Origin: Isoptericola luteus
GTDB taxonomy: Bacteria; Actinomycetota; Actinomycetes; Actinomycetales; Cellulomonadaceae
NCBI RefSeq assembly: GCF_020297055.1
Contig: NZ_JAIXCQ010000006.1
Location: 124,001-188,000 of the forward strand
Length of the DNA: 64,000 nucleotides
Direction of reading: 5' to 3'
In this document: in pieces, positions 9,531-19,345 of the stretch
Layout of the letters: every line of letters starts with the position of its first letter
Numbering within the stretch: position 1 is the first letter of the stretch
Program-made: the position numbers and the translations under genes
The notes under the pieces: model-generated
Told to the model about the DNA's origin: nothing
Databases searched by the model: none
The model's input: the letters and a program-made list of their open reading frames with translations, nothing else

Positions 9531-12163
9531 GCCGTGGCCTCCGCCGTGACCTCCGCCGTGACCTCCGACGTGACCTCCGCAGCGTCCACCGCCGTGACCC
9601 GCGCAGGCCGCACGAGCTGGTTGAGCGAGCGCAGCACGCGCGGGTGCGTGAGCACGGCCGGGTCGAGCCGGGCGTCGTCGGGCACGGTCACGCGCAGCTC
9701 GACCCGCTCCCCGGGCAGCAGCGTGACGAGCATGGCATCCACCCTGGCGTCGGGGTGGGCCTTGTCGGCCAGCAGCGTGAGGTCGCGCACCAGGTGCCGC
9801 GCGGTCACGTCGACGACGTACCCGCCCTCGACGGGCCGCACCTCGGCCTCGACCAGCCCCGACCCGCTGTGAGCGGGCGTGACCAGCGCGCTGTCGCGCG
9901 GCTCGGCGAAGAACCACAGGCCCCGCACGCCGTCCAGCGTCGCCGTGACCAGCTCCGCGGCCGCCTCGCCCGGCGTGCCGACCTCGGTGGGCAGCACGAC
10001 GGTGGCTGCCGCGCGCGGCGCGACGTGCACGGGCACCGTCGCGTCCGCCACCGGGGCGCCGTCGAACGTGAGACGACGCAGCACGACGTCGCCCGCCCAG
10101 GCGGCGTCGGTGTCGTTGACGACGACGGCCGCGAGCGCGTCCGTGCCGTCCCGGCGCGCCTCGCCGCCGTCCGCGGCACGCGGCTGCAGCGTCACGAGCC
10201 GGTCGGCGTGCGCGTGGGCGAGCGCGTGCAGCAAGGGCTTGGGCCGCCCGTCGCCGTCGACGGCCGCCCAGGACGTCACCGGCCAGCAGTCGTTGAGCTG
10301 CCACACCACGGACCCCGTGCAGCGCGGCGACCAGGAGCGCAGGTGCTCCACGGCCGTACGCACCGCGGTGGCCTGGTTCCACGACATGGCCCAGTGCCAG
10401 TCCTCCATGTCGTCGGGCAGCGGCACGTGCGCCACCAGGCCGTCGGTGAGCTTGTCGTTGCCGCCCATCGCCTTCTGGTGCACCTGCATCCCCGGCGACT
10501 CCGGCGTCAACGGGTCGTCGCTGATCGACCGGGTCAGGGTCGACCAGGTCGGCGGGCCCTGCCAGCCGAACTCCGCCATGAACCGGGGCACGACGTCCCG
10601 GTAGTGCGGCCAGTCCTCCCGGTTCCACAGCTCCCACGAGTGCATCGACCCGTGGTCCGGGTCGTTGGGGAACACGTCCAGGCTGCCCGACCAGGGGCTG
10701 GACGGCGTGTACGGGCGGGTGCCGTCGAGCTCGGCCACGACGCCGGGCAGGAGGTCCGTGTAGTAGCCGAGCCCCCAGCTCCTGCCGTCCAGCCGCTTGA
10801 TCCAGCCCCACGTCTGGTGGCCCCAGATGTTCTCGTTGCTGCCGTTCCAGAGCACGAGGCTGGGGTGCGGGGCGAGCCGGGCGACGTTGTCCCGCGCCTC
10901 CGCCTCGACCTCCGCCCGCAGGGGCTCCTCCTCGCTGTACGCCGCGCAGGCGAAGGCGAAGTCCTGCCAGGTGAGGATGCCGCGCTCGTCGCACAGGTCG
11001 TAGAAGTCGTCGGCCTCGTAGACCCCGCCGCCCCACACCCGCAGCAGGTTCATGTTCGCCGCCTCGGCCTGGTCCAGCCGGGCCGCGAGGCGGCCCCGGT
11101 CCACGCGGGCCACGAAGGCGTCGTCCGGGATCCAGTTGGCGCCCTTGACCCACACCGGGCGGTCGTTGACGACGATCGTGAACGACGTGCCGTGGGCGTC
11201 CGGCACCATGTCCAGGCCCACGGACCTGAAACCGGTGCGGCCGCTCCAGGCGTCCAGGGCCGGACCCTGCGCGGCACCGGTCGCGTCGGTGCCCGACAGG
11301 CCCACCTCGACGGCGTACAGCGGCTGGTCGCCGTGCCCGCGCGGCCACCACAGCGCGACGTCCGGCACCTCCAGGTGCACGACGGCGGAGCTCTGCCCCG
11401 CAGGCACCGCGGCGCGGGCGGTGCGCTCGGCCCCGTGGCCGGACAGGCGCACCGTGACCTCGAGGGGGCCGGCGACGCCCGGGGCCCGCTCGACGTCGAC
11501 GGCGAGGTCGAGGAGCCCGCGGCCGGCGGCCACGTCCGCCGTGGCCAGCGGCCGCACCGACGCGAGACGTGCCGTGCTCCACGACTCGAGGCGCACGGCC
11601 CGCCAGATCCCGGCCGTCGCCGCGTCGATCCCCCAGTCCCAGCCGTAGTTGTACGCGGCCTTGCGGATCGCGTTGAACGGGTGGTGGTTGACCTGCGGCC
11701 GGTAGCCGAGCGCCAGGCTGCGGGCGTCGGCCTCGCGCACGGGCGACGCGAACCGCACCACGAGCTCGTTCTCGCCCGCACGCAGCAGGTCGGTGACGTC
11801 GAACCGGTAGCGCCGGTGCTGGTTCGCGGTGCGGCCCACCTCGGCGCCGTTGAGGGTGACGGTCGCGACCGTGTCCAGGCCGTCGAAGGCGAGGTCGTGC
11901 CAGTCCCCCGTGCCCGGACCTGACCGGAAGGTGGTGCGGTACTCCCAGTCGCTCTGCCCGATCCACTTGAGCAGCGCCTCGTGGTCGTCGAGGTACGGGT
12001 CGACGATCAGCCCGGCGGCGAGCAGGTCGGTGTGCACGCAGCCCGGCACCGTGGCCGGGACGTCGCGGCCGGCGAGGTGCTCGGGCACGGGGCCGCCCGC
12101 TCCCCGGACGGTCCACCCGTCGTGCAGGAGAAGCGTGTGACGGGCAGCAGCGATGGGGGCCAT
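9527..12163 (-). CDS. Beta-mannosidase, GH2
   Basis: 878 residues from the ATG at 12163, preceded by GGAGGAA at good spacing. Domains: jelly-roll sugar-binding domain, immunoglobulin-like domain, and TIM barrel with acid/base Glu in WNGSNEN (about residue 442) and nucleophile Glu in AEFGWQG (about residue 530). The motifs and length fit the beta-mannosidase branch of GH2 rather than LacZ. It releases mannose from the non-reducing end of mannooligosaccharides in the cytoplasm. The last 15 or so residues are a short degenerate repeat (VTSEVTAEVTAEATA). It is coupled to the alpha-galactosidase gene and lies 50 bp after the ROK gene. Confidence 0.92.
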   Translation of the reverse strand: MAPIAAARHTLLLHDGWTVRGAGGPVPEHLAGRDVPATVPGCVHTDLLAAGLIVDPYLDDHEALLKWIGQSDWEYRTTFRSGPGTGDWHDLAFDGLDTVATVTLNGAEVGRTANQHRRYRFDVTDLLRAGENELVVRFASPVREADARSLALGYRPQVNHHPFNAIRKAAYNYGWDWGIDAATAGIWRAVRLESWSTARLASVRPLATADVAAGRGLLDLAVDVERAPGVAGPLEVTVRLSGHGAERTARAAVPAGQSSAVVHLEVPDVALWWPRGHGDQPLYAVEVGLSGTDATGAAQGPALDAWSGRTGFRSVGLDMVPDAHGTSFTIVVNDRPVWVKGANWIPDDAFVARVDRGRLAARLDQAEAANMNLLRVWGGGVYEADDFYDLCDERGILTWQDFAFACAAYSEEEPLRAEVEAEARDNVARLAPHPSLVLWNGSNENIWGHQTWGWIKRLDGRSWGLGYYTDLLPGVVAELDGTRPYTPSSPWSGSLDVFPNDPDHGSMHSWELWNREDWPHYRDVVPRFMAEFGWQGPPTWSTLTRSISDDPLTPESPGMQVHQKAMGGNDKLTDGLVAHVPLPDDMEDWHWAMSWNQATAVRTAVEHLRSWSPRCTGSVVWQLNDCWPVTSWAAVDGDGRPKPLLHALAHAHADRLVTLQPRAADGGEARRDGTDALAAVVVNDTDAAWAGDVVLRRLTFDGAPVADATVPVHVAPRAAATVVLPTEVGTPGEAAAELVTATLDGVRGLWFFAEPRDSALVTPAHSGSGLVEAEVRPVEGGYVVDVTARHLVRDLTLLADKAHPDARVDAMLVTLLPGERVELRVTVPDDARLDPAVLTHPRVLRSLNQLVRPARVTAVDAAEVTSEVTAEVTAEATA

Positions 12164-12213
12164 ACGGGGTTCCTCCGGGAGCGGGCGGTCGTGGGTGGTC
12201 GTGGTCGAGCGGG

Positions 12214-13449
12214 TCAGGCGGGGCGTCCGACGGCGATCCGGACGCTGCCGCCGGCGGCGACGAGCTCGCCCTGGAGGACGAGGGCCGCCGCGCCGATCGC
12301 CGCCGCCTCGTTCGCGTGCGGTGAGATCACGACCTCGACGCCGTGGTCGCTGCGCGCGAAGAACGACGTGTCGAGCCGCTCCTGGACGACAGGCAGGTAC
12401 AGGGAGCCCGCGAGCGCCATCGCCGGACCGGTGAGCACCAGGCGGTCGATGTCCAGCACCTGTGCCAGCGTCTGGGCGGCGATCGCCACGTACCGGGCGG
12501 AGCGGTGCAGCATGCTGGCCGCGACCGCGTCCCCGCCGATCGCGGCCCGCGCGAGCACCGCGAACCGCTCCGACGTCGGGCGGCCGGGCCCGCCGAGGTC
12601 GAAGCCCGCGGCCTCCGCGGAGGCGACCACCACCTGCGGGCCGCCGAGCGCCTCCAGGCAGCCGCGCGCGCCGCACCAGCACTCGGGGCCGTCGGCCTGG
12701 ACGCACACGTGCCCGATCTCGCCGGCGTTCGAGCTGGCGCCGCGCAGCGGCACGCCGCGCACCACGGCTCCCGCCCCGATGCCGGTCGCGAGGTAGAGGG
12801 CGGCGAACGCACGACTGCCGTTCGCCCCGCCCGTCCAGTGCTCCCCCACCGCGGCGGCGGTCGCGTCGTTGTCGAGCAGGATCGGCAGGCCCGTGGCCTC
12901 CCCCAGCCGCTCGCCGAGCGGGAAGCCCGCCCACCGCCCCATGGCTGGGCCGGTGAGCACCGTCGGCGACGACCGGGCGAGCGGCCCCGGCGAGACGACG
13001 CCGAGCCCCAGGACCTTCTCCCAGCGGGCCCCGGCGCTCTCCACGAGCTCCCGCACGGTGCGGGCCATGCGCCGGACGACCGCGGCCGGCTCGGCGTCCG
13101 GCCGCGTCGCCCGCTTGAGCCGCGCCACCACGCCGCCGTCCAGGTTCACCAGGGCGTACGTGATGTCCGCCGAGTCCAGGTGGACCCCCAGGGCGTGCCG
13201 GCTCGCCGGCACCAGCTCCAGCAGGACCCGCGGCTTGCCCCCGGTCGACTCGCCGCGGCCCGCCTCCTGGACGAGCCCGTCGACGATGAGCCGGCGCACC
13301 GTCGTGGACACCGTGGCCCCGGTGAGCCCGGTGGCCGCAGTGATCTCGACCCGGCTGATCGACCCCGCGGCCCGGATCGCGTCGAGCACGAGGGCACGGC
13401 TCGACGGCGTCGCACCGGGGTGCCCGGGCGCCTGGATCACCTTCGTCAT
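12214..13449 (-). CDS. ROK family transcriptional repressor
   Basis: 411 residues. An N-terminal winged HTH (VLDAIRAAGSISRVEITAATGLTGATVSTTVRRL) is followed by a ROK sugar-kinase-like domain with the zinc motif GHVCVQADGPECWCGARGCLE. The HTH makes it a repressor (XylR/NagC type) rather than a glucokinase. It sits inside the mannooligosaccharide operon, between the transporter ATPase genes and the beta-mannosidase gene, so it probably represses this operon and responds to a mannoside or related sugar. A candidate operator overlaps the operon promoter at 19163-19187. Confidence 0.9.
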   Translation of the reverse strand: MTKVIQAPGHPGATPSSRALVLDAIRAAGSISRVEITAATGLTGATVSTTVRRLIVDGLVQEAGRGESTGGKPRVLLELVPASRHALGVHLDSADITYALVNLDGGVVARLKRATRPDAEPAAVVRRMARTVRELVESAGARWEKVLGLGVVSPGPLARSSPTVLTGPAMGRWAGFPLGERLGEATGLPILLDNDATAAAVGEHWTGGANGSRAFAALYLATGIGAGAVVRGVPLRGASSNAGEIGHVCVQADGPECWCGARGCLEALGGPQVVVASAEAAGFDLGGPGRPTSERFAVLARAAIGGDAVAASMLHRSARYVAIAAQTLAQVLDIDRLVLTGPAMALAGSLYLPVVQERLDTSFFARSDHGVEVVISPHANEAAAIGAAALVLQGELVAAGGSVRIAVGRPA

Positions 13450-13539
13450 GGTCGACCTCCCGGGTCAGGGTGACACGACTGGGGCGCGATGCCGCGCCCG
13501 GCCGCGCCGTGCGCCGTGCCATCGGCGCGTCCGTCGCCG

Positions 13540-14339
<800 letters not shown>

Positions 14340-14343
<4 letters not shown>

Positions 14344-15272
14344 CGCTCCCCCCCGGAGTCGGCGAGGTCCGCGGACCCGCTGCGGACGAAGTCGCCGTGC
14401 GCACCCGTCAGGCTCGGGAACGACGACAGCAGCGTCTTCGTGTAGTCGTGCTGCGGCCGGGTGTAGAGCGTCATCGCCGGCGCCTCCTCGACGATCCGCC
14501 CGGCCCGCATGACGGCGATGCGGTCGCTGATCTCGAGGAGCAGGGGCAGGTCGTGCGTGATGAAGACGACGGCGAAGCCCAGCTCGGCCCGCAGGCGGGA
14601 GATCTCCTGGAGGATCTCGCGCTGCACGACGACGTCGAGGGCCGTCGTGGGCTCGTCCATGATCATGACCTGCGGGTCGAGCGCCATCGCCATGGCGATC
14701 ATCACGCGCTGACGCATGCCGCCCGACAGCTCGTGCGGGTACGCCAGCAGCCGGTTGCGGTCCACCCCGACGCGCTCGAGCAGGTCTCCGCTGCGCAGCA
14801 CGCGCTCGCGCCTGGTCATCGACGGGCGGTGGGTGGCGAACACGTCGCCGAGCTGGTCCCGGATCTTCTTCACCGGGTTCAGCGAGTTCATCGCGCCCTG
14901 GAAGACCATCGAGATCTTCTCCCAGCGGAACAGCCGCAGGTCGTCGCCGTCGAGCACGCTCGTGTCCACGACGTGCCCTTCGCGCGAGTGGAACCGCACC
15001 GCGCCGCCCGTGACGACGGCCGGCGGCTTGAGCAGCCGGTTGACGCCGTACGCCAGCGTCGACTTGCCGCACCCGGACTCGCCGGCGAGCCCGAGGACCT
15101 CGCCGCGGCCCAGCGTGAGCGAGACGTGGTCGACCGCCCGCACGGTGGTCTCGGCGCGGTACTCGACGCTGAGGTCCTCGATCGTGAGCACGGGGTCGAC
15201 CTCGTGCCGCGGAGGGCGCACGGCCGGCCCCTGCGCCTGGCCGTCGGCCGTCGGTGCCTGCGCGGCGCTCAT
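14340..15272 (-). CDS. Oligopeptide/oligosaccharide ABC transporter ATP-binding protein (OppD type)
   Basis: 310 residues from the ATG at 15272. A short Pro-rich leader precedes the ATPase domain: Walker A GESGCGKST (GLAGESGCGKSTLAYG), signature ELSGGMRQRVMIAMA, Walker B VMIMDEPTTALD and H-loop ITHDL. OppD and OppF ATPases act as a heterodimer on the permease pair encoded just upstream. It overlaps its neighbours by 4 bp on both sides (ATGA), so the four membrane and ATPase genes are tightly coupled. Confidence 0.9.
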
Positions 15273-16300
15273 GCCGTCGCCTCCGTGGGGGTGTCGGTGG
15301 TCCCGGCCGCCACGGGTGCGGGCCGGTCGAGGTGCCAGCGCTTGCGGGCCCGCCGCGTCTGGCTGCGCAGGCGCGGGTTGATGATCTCGTCGATGGAGAA
15401 GTTGATCAGCGCCAGCGCGGCGCCGAACAGCGCGATCATCAGGCCCGGCGGGACGAACCACCACCACGCGCCCAGGCGCAGGGCGAGGCCGTTCTGCGCG
15501 TAGTAGAGCATCGTGCCCCAGGTGAACGAGCCGGTGGCTCCCAGCCCGAGGAACGACAGCCCCGCCTCGCCGAGGATCGCGAAGATCACCGCGAACATCG
15601 CCTGCGACGCGAGCAGCGGCACGAGGTTCGGCAGGATCTCGACCAGGAGCACCCGGGACGGCGGCTCGCCGGCCACGCGGGCGGCGAGGACGTAGTCCCG
15701 GGACCTGACCGAGAGCGTGTAGCCGCGCAGCACCCGGGCGGACCCGGCCCAGCTCGTGACGGCGAGGACCACCGCCACCAGCCAGACGCTCTTGTTCGGC
15801 ACGTAGCTGGAGATGATGATCACGAGCGGCAGGCCGGGGATGACGAGCATGACGTTCGAGAACAGGGAGAACGACTCGTCCACGAACCCGCCGGCGTAGG
15901 CGCCCACCACCCCGAAGAAGCCGGAGAGCACCAGGGCGATCACCCCGACCACGAGGCCGATGATGAGGGAGCCCCGGGAGGCGTAGGCGAGCTGGGCGAA
16001 CACGTCCTGGCCGGTCTGCGTCGTGCCGAGCAAGTGCTCGGCGCTCGGCGGGGTCAGCCCGATGTCGTCGACGCGCGACGGGTCGGCGACGAAGAACGGT
16101 CCGACGACCGCGAACAGGACGGTGACGGCCACGATGGCGAGCCCCACCACGAGCTTGGGGGTGAGCGGGACCGACGGGCCGCGCCGGCGCCGCGCGGTGC
16201 TCCTCGCCGGTGCGGCGTCCGGGGTGCCCGGCGTCGCGCCGTCCACCTCGCGGGCGCGCGACGTCCTGGGCGGCTGCGGTTCTTGCGTGCTGATCGACAT
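15269..16300 (-). CDS. ABC transporter permease (OppC type)
   Basis: 343 residues. A charged cytoplasmic N-terminus of about 50 residues is followed by six or so membrane helices. The OppC-type N-terminal domain is visible (VGPFFVADPSRVDDIGL, then HLLGTTQTGQDVFAQLAYASRGSL), as is the EAA-like loop RVAGEPPSRVLLVEILPNL. It forms one half of the membrane channel. It follows the OppB-type gene after 10 bp and overlaps the next ATPase gene. Confidence 0.9.
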   Translation of the reverse strand: MSISTQEPQPPRTSRAREVDGATPGTPDAAPARSTARRRRGPSVPLTPKLVVGLAIVAVTVLFAVVGPFFVADPSRVDDIGLTPPSAEHLLGTTQTGQDVFAQLAYASRGSLIIGLVVGVIALVLSGFFGVVGAYAGGFVDESFSLFSNVMLVIPGLPLVIIISSYVPNKSVWLVAVVLAVTSWAGSARVLRGYTLSVRSRDYVLAARVAGEPPSRVLLVEILPNLVPLLASQAMFAVIFAILGEAGLSFLGLGATGSFTWGTMLYYAQNGLALRLGAWWWFVPPGLMIALFGAALALINFSIDEIINPRLRSQTRRARKRWHLDRPAPVAAGTTDTPTEATA

Positions 16301-16310
16301 CGTTGTCCTT

Positions 16311-17300
16311 TCAGCTCCGGTTCCGGGTGCGCGGGTCGATCACCGAGTACAGGAGGTCGACGAGCAGGTTCGCGCCGAGCACCGAGATGGTGATGACGAG
16401 GAAGATGCCCTGCATGAGCGCGTAGTCGTTCGAGTTGACGGCCGACAGCAGCGCCGAGCCGACGCCGGGGTAGGAGAACACCGCCTCCGTGACGAGCGAG
16501 CCCCCGACGACGAACCCGAGCGAGATCGCGAAGCCCGAGATCGAGGGCAGCATCGCGTTGCGGGCGGCGTAGGTGCGCATGATGCGCCCCGGGGCGATGC
16601 CCTTTGCCTCGGCCGTGAGGATGTAGTCCTCGGACAGCGTCGAGACCATCATGTTGCGCATGCCGACCATCCAGCCGCCGACGGACGACAGGACGATGGT
16701 GATGGCCGGCAGCGTGCCGTAGAAGATCACCGACGAGACGAAGGGCGCGTTCCACCCGATCTCGGTGGTATAGACGTCGTAGCCGCCGTGGAGGGGGAAG
16801 ACGGCCCACACCGAGCCGAGCAGGTACAGCAGGATGAGCGCCAGCCAGAAGTACGGCACCGACTGGAACATCGTCGTGACCGGGACGAAGTTGTCCAGCC
16901 ACGACCCCCGCTTCCAGCCGGCGAGGGTGCCGAGCCCCACGCCGAGCAGGAACGAGATGATCGTCGAGAGCCCGACCAGGCCGATCGTCCAGGGCAGGGT
17001 CTGGCCGATCACCTGGGTGACCGGTGCGGGGAAGTACGTGACGGACACCCCGAGGTCGCCGTGGGCGAGCTGGGCGAGGTAGTCCAGGTACTGCTTCCAC
17101 AGCGGCGACGAGGTGTCGGCGCCGAGGAGGAGCTCGATGGCGTGCCGGGTGGCGGGCGTGACCTGCCCCTTCTGGGCCAGCTTCGAGACGAGCTGATCCA
17201 CCGGGTTGCCCGGCATGAGCCGTGGGATCAGGAAGTTCAGGGTCAGCGCCGCCCACAGGGCGATCGCGTAGAACCCGAGCTTTCGTGCGACGAACGTCAT
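16311..17300 (-). CDS. ABC transporter permease (OppB type)
   Basis: 329 residues with an N-terminal helix (KLGFYAIALWAALTLNFLIPRLMPGNP, the classical OppB opening) and five further membrane segments. The conserved cytoplasmic loop EAKGIAPGRIMRTYAARNAMLP is present. It pairs with the OppC-type permease. The gene begins 49 bp after the binding-protein gene stops, consistent with one transcript starting upstream of 19065. Confidence 0.9.
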   Translation of the reverse strand: MTFVARKLGFYAIALWAALTLNFLIPRLMPGNPVDQLVSKLAQKGQVTPATRHAIELLLGADTSSPLWKQYLDYLAQLAHGDLGVSVTYFPAPVTQVIGQTLPWTIGLVGLSTIISFLLGVGLGTLAGWKRGSWLDNFVPVTTMFQSVPYFWLALILLYLLGSVWAVFPLHGGYDVYTTEIGWNAPFVSSVIFYGTLPAITIVLSSVGGWMVGMRNMMVSTLSEDYILTAEAKGIAPGRIMRTYAARNAMLPSISGFAISLGFVVGGSLVTEAVFSYPGVGSALLSAVNSNDYALMQGIFLVITISVLGANLLVDLLYSVIDPRTRNRS

Positions 17301-17349
17301 GGTGCGACCTCGCGAGTTCCTCCTCGGCGCCTACGGTGGGCCTGCGGCG

Positions 17350-19065
17350 TCAGCCGGCGGGCTGGATCGTCTTGAGGACGATGCCGTTGTCCCACGCCTT
17401 CCACGACGCGGCGAAGGCGTACTTGTCGTCGTTGCTCGGCCAGCCGGTCACCGTCGCGTTGTTGAACTCGGTGAGCGTCGAGTTGATGTAGATCGGCACG
17501 TACGGCAGGTCGGTCACGATCTCCTCCTGGACGATCGCGTACTGCGCCTTCTGCTCGGCCTCGTCGGACGTCGAGGCGGCCGCCGTGATCGCCGCGTCGA
17601 CCTTCGGGTTCGAGTAGCGCGCGTAGTTGCCGCCGGAGGCCTGCTCGCCCACCTTGGCCGAGTTCGCCGACAGGTACTTGCCGTTGTACGTGTAGTACGG
17701 GTTGTCCGAGGCGCCCAGGCCGATCGAGTCGAGCGAGAGCTGGTAGCTCCCCTTGACCTGGTTGTCGTTCCACTCGTTCCAGGCGAGCTGGGTGGGCTCG
17801 AGCTCGATGCCCACCTCCGCGAGCTGCTGCTTCATCGTGTCGTTGAGCGAGATGTAGTCCGACCAGCCGGACACCGTCTGGATCGTCATGCTCAGGCGCT
17901 CGCCGTCCTTGGCGCGGATGCCGTCGTCGCCGGCCTCCCACCCCGCGTCGTCCAGGATCTGGTTCGCCTTGGCCACGTCCGCCCCCGCGGGCGTGGTGGC
18001 GTGCGCGGGGTCCGCGATCCAGTCGGTGTCCCGCTCCGGCAGCAGCAGCGTCGGCGAACCGGTCCCGGCGAAGCCGCCGCCCGCGAGTTGGTTGAGCTGC
18101 TCGCGGTCGAGCGCCCAGTACATCGCCTGCCGGACCGCGGGGTCGGTCTGCGGCCCCTCGCAGCCCAGGTCGGCGTTCGAGCAGGTGAAGATCGACGTCG
18201 TCAGGGCGGGGGTGTTGACGTACGAGATGTGCTCGTTGCCCTCGAGCATCTGGTCGAGGCCCGGCAGGAACGAGCTCATCCAGTCGACCTCGCCGGCGAG
18301 CAGCGACGCCGACGCGGCGTCCGCGGTGTCCAGCGAGATGTAGCGGACCTCCTGGACCGAAGGCTTGCCCTCGATCCAGTAGCTCTCGTTCTTCTGCAGG
18401 ACGTAGCTCTGCGACGAGAACTCCTTGAGCGTGTACGGCCCGGTGCCCACCGGCTCGGGGTTGATCGTGGTGATCGGGTCGTCGATCCCGGACCAGACGT
18501 GCTCGGGCACGATCGCCTGGTTGCCCAGCACCTGGGCCTCCTGCATGAAGGAGTCCGGCTCGGGGAACGTCAGGGTCACGTGCGTGTCGTCGGTGGCCTC
18601 GGCGGTGGCGGCGGTGCCGGACGTGTTGAGCTCCGGGGTCTTCTGCAGCAGGTTGAACGTGAAGGCCACGTCGCCGGCCGTGAACGGCTCGCCGTCGGAC
18701 CAGGTCACGCCCTCGCGGGTGGTGACGGTCAGCTCCGAGCCGTCGTCGTTCCACTCGGCGCCGGTGGCGAGCAGGGGCGTGGGGTCGGAGGTCTCGGCGA
18801 GGTTGTACCAGAACAGCGGCTCGTAGATCACGCCGAGGGTGGGCTGCAGGGCCGTGGGCGAGAACGGGTTCCAGTTCTCGTTGATGGTGCCGGTCGAGCC
18901 GTTGAAGACGGTGATCGACGCGTCCTTGTCCCCGGGTGCGGACGACCCGCCCCCCGTGCCGCCGGCCCCGCCGGAGCAGGCCGTGAGCGCGAGCGCTGCG
19001 GCGGTGGCCGCGGCCACCGCCGCGAGCACCCGGCGCCGGGTCGTGCGTGGCGTCATGTCGGTCAT
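17350..19065 (-). CDS. ABC transporter substrate-binding lipoprotein, SBP family 5
   Basis: 571 residues when started at the ATG at 19065 (AAGGACA upstream); the frame is open a little further but without a ribosome site. A signal peptide ends in the lipobox LTAC, followed by a Gly/Ser linker and the large SBP_bac_5 fold (GVIYEPLFWYNL, EVRYISLDTADAASASLLAGEVDW). Family 5 proteins bind peptides, nickel or, in several actinobacteria and Thermotoga, oligosaccharides. The operon has two glycosidases and a ROK repressor, so mannooligosaccharide or galactosyl-mannooligosaccharide binding is the best inference. It is the first gene of the operon. Confidence 0.9.
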   Translation of the reverse strand: MTDMTPRTTRRRVLAAVAAATAAALALTACSGGAGGTGGGSSAPGDKDASITVFNGSTGTINENWNPFSPTALQPTLGVIYEPLFWYNLAETSDPTPLLATGAEWNDDGSELTVTTREGVTWSDGEPFTAGDVAFTFNLLQKTPELNTSGTAATAEATDDTHVTLTFPEPDSFMQEAQVLGNQAIVPEHVWSGIDDPITTINPEPVGTGPYTLKEFSSQSYVLQKNESYWIEGKPSVQEVRYISLDTADAASASLLAGEVDWMSSFLPGLDQMLEGNEHISYVNTPALTTSIFTCSNADLGCEGPQTDPAVRQAMYWALDREQLNQLAGGGFAGTGSPTLLLPERDTDWIADPAHATTPAGADVAKANQILDDAGWEAGDDGIRAKDGERLSMTIQTVSGWSDYISLNDTMKQQLAEVGIELEPTQLAWNEWNDNQVKGSYQLSLDSIGLGASDNPYYTYNGKYLSANSAKVGEQASGGNYARYSNPKVDAAITAAASTSDEAEQKAQYAIVQEEIVTDLPYVPIYINSTLTEFNNATVTGWPSNDDKYAFAASWKAWDNGIVLKTIQPAG

Positions 19066-19162
19066 CAGGTGTCCTTCTGTCGGTCGCCGTCGTTGGCGAG
19101 ACCTGGACGCCGGGTCCTCGGTCCCCACCCCCATCGGTGGGCCGAGCTGTCGAGCCGGCGTT

Positions 19163-19187
19163 ACTTTTGTAGTCGATCTAAGAAAGT
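19163..19187. promoter_or_regulatory. Candidate ROK-repressor operator overlapping the promoter
   Basis: An imperfect 25-bp palindrome of the form ACTTT-N2-TAG-N5-CTA-N2-AAAGT covers the spacer and -10 element of the promoter. ROK repressors of this type often bind long A/T-rich palindromes with TTAG/CTAA cores. A repressor here would block the operon directly. Assignment to the ROK protein encoded in this operon is inference. Confidence 0.5.
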
Positions 19188-19195
19188 CCGGTCAA
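19166..19195 (-). promoter_or_regulatory. Predicted sigma70-type promoter of the mannooligosaccharide operon
   Basis: Read on the minus strand, TTGACC (19195-19190) is followed by an 18-bp spacer and TACAAA (19171-19166). This is about 100 bp upstream of the binding-protein start codon. The surrounding sequence is markedly richer in A/T than the rest of the region. The match is good for an actinobacterial housekeeping promoter but has not been tested. Confidence 0.55.
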
Positions 19196-19345
19196 GGGGT
19201 GTCTCACTCCGTGTCCGGCGACCGTCGTCCCCTGATAGACCAGTTCGGCCGAAATGACCGCGCTAGACGGTGGCGAACTTCGATCGGTGCGTGAACGAAC
19301 TCGCGGCGAGGTCCGCGGCCGGTCGGCGGCCGGTAGCGTGAGGCC

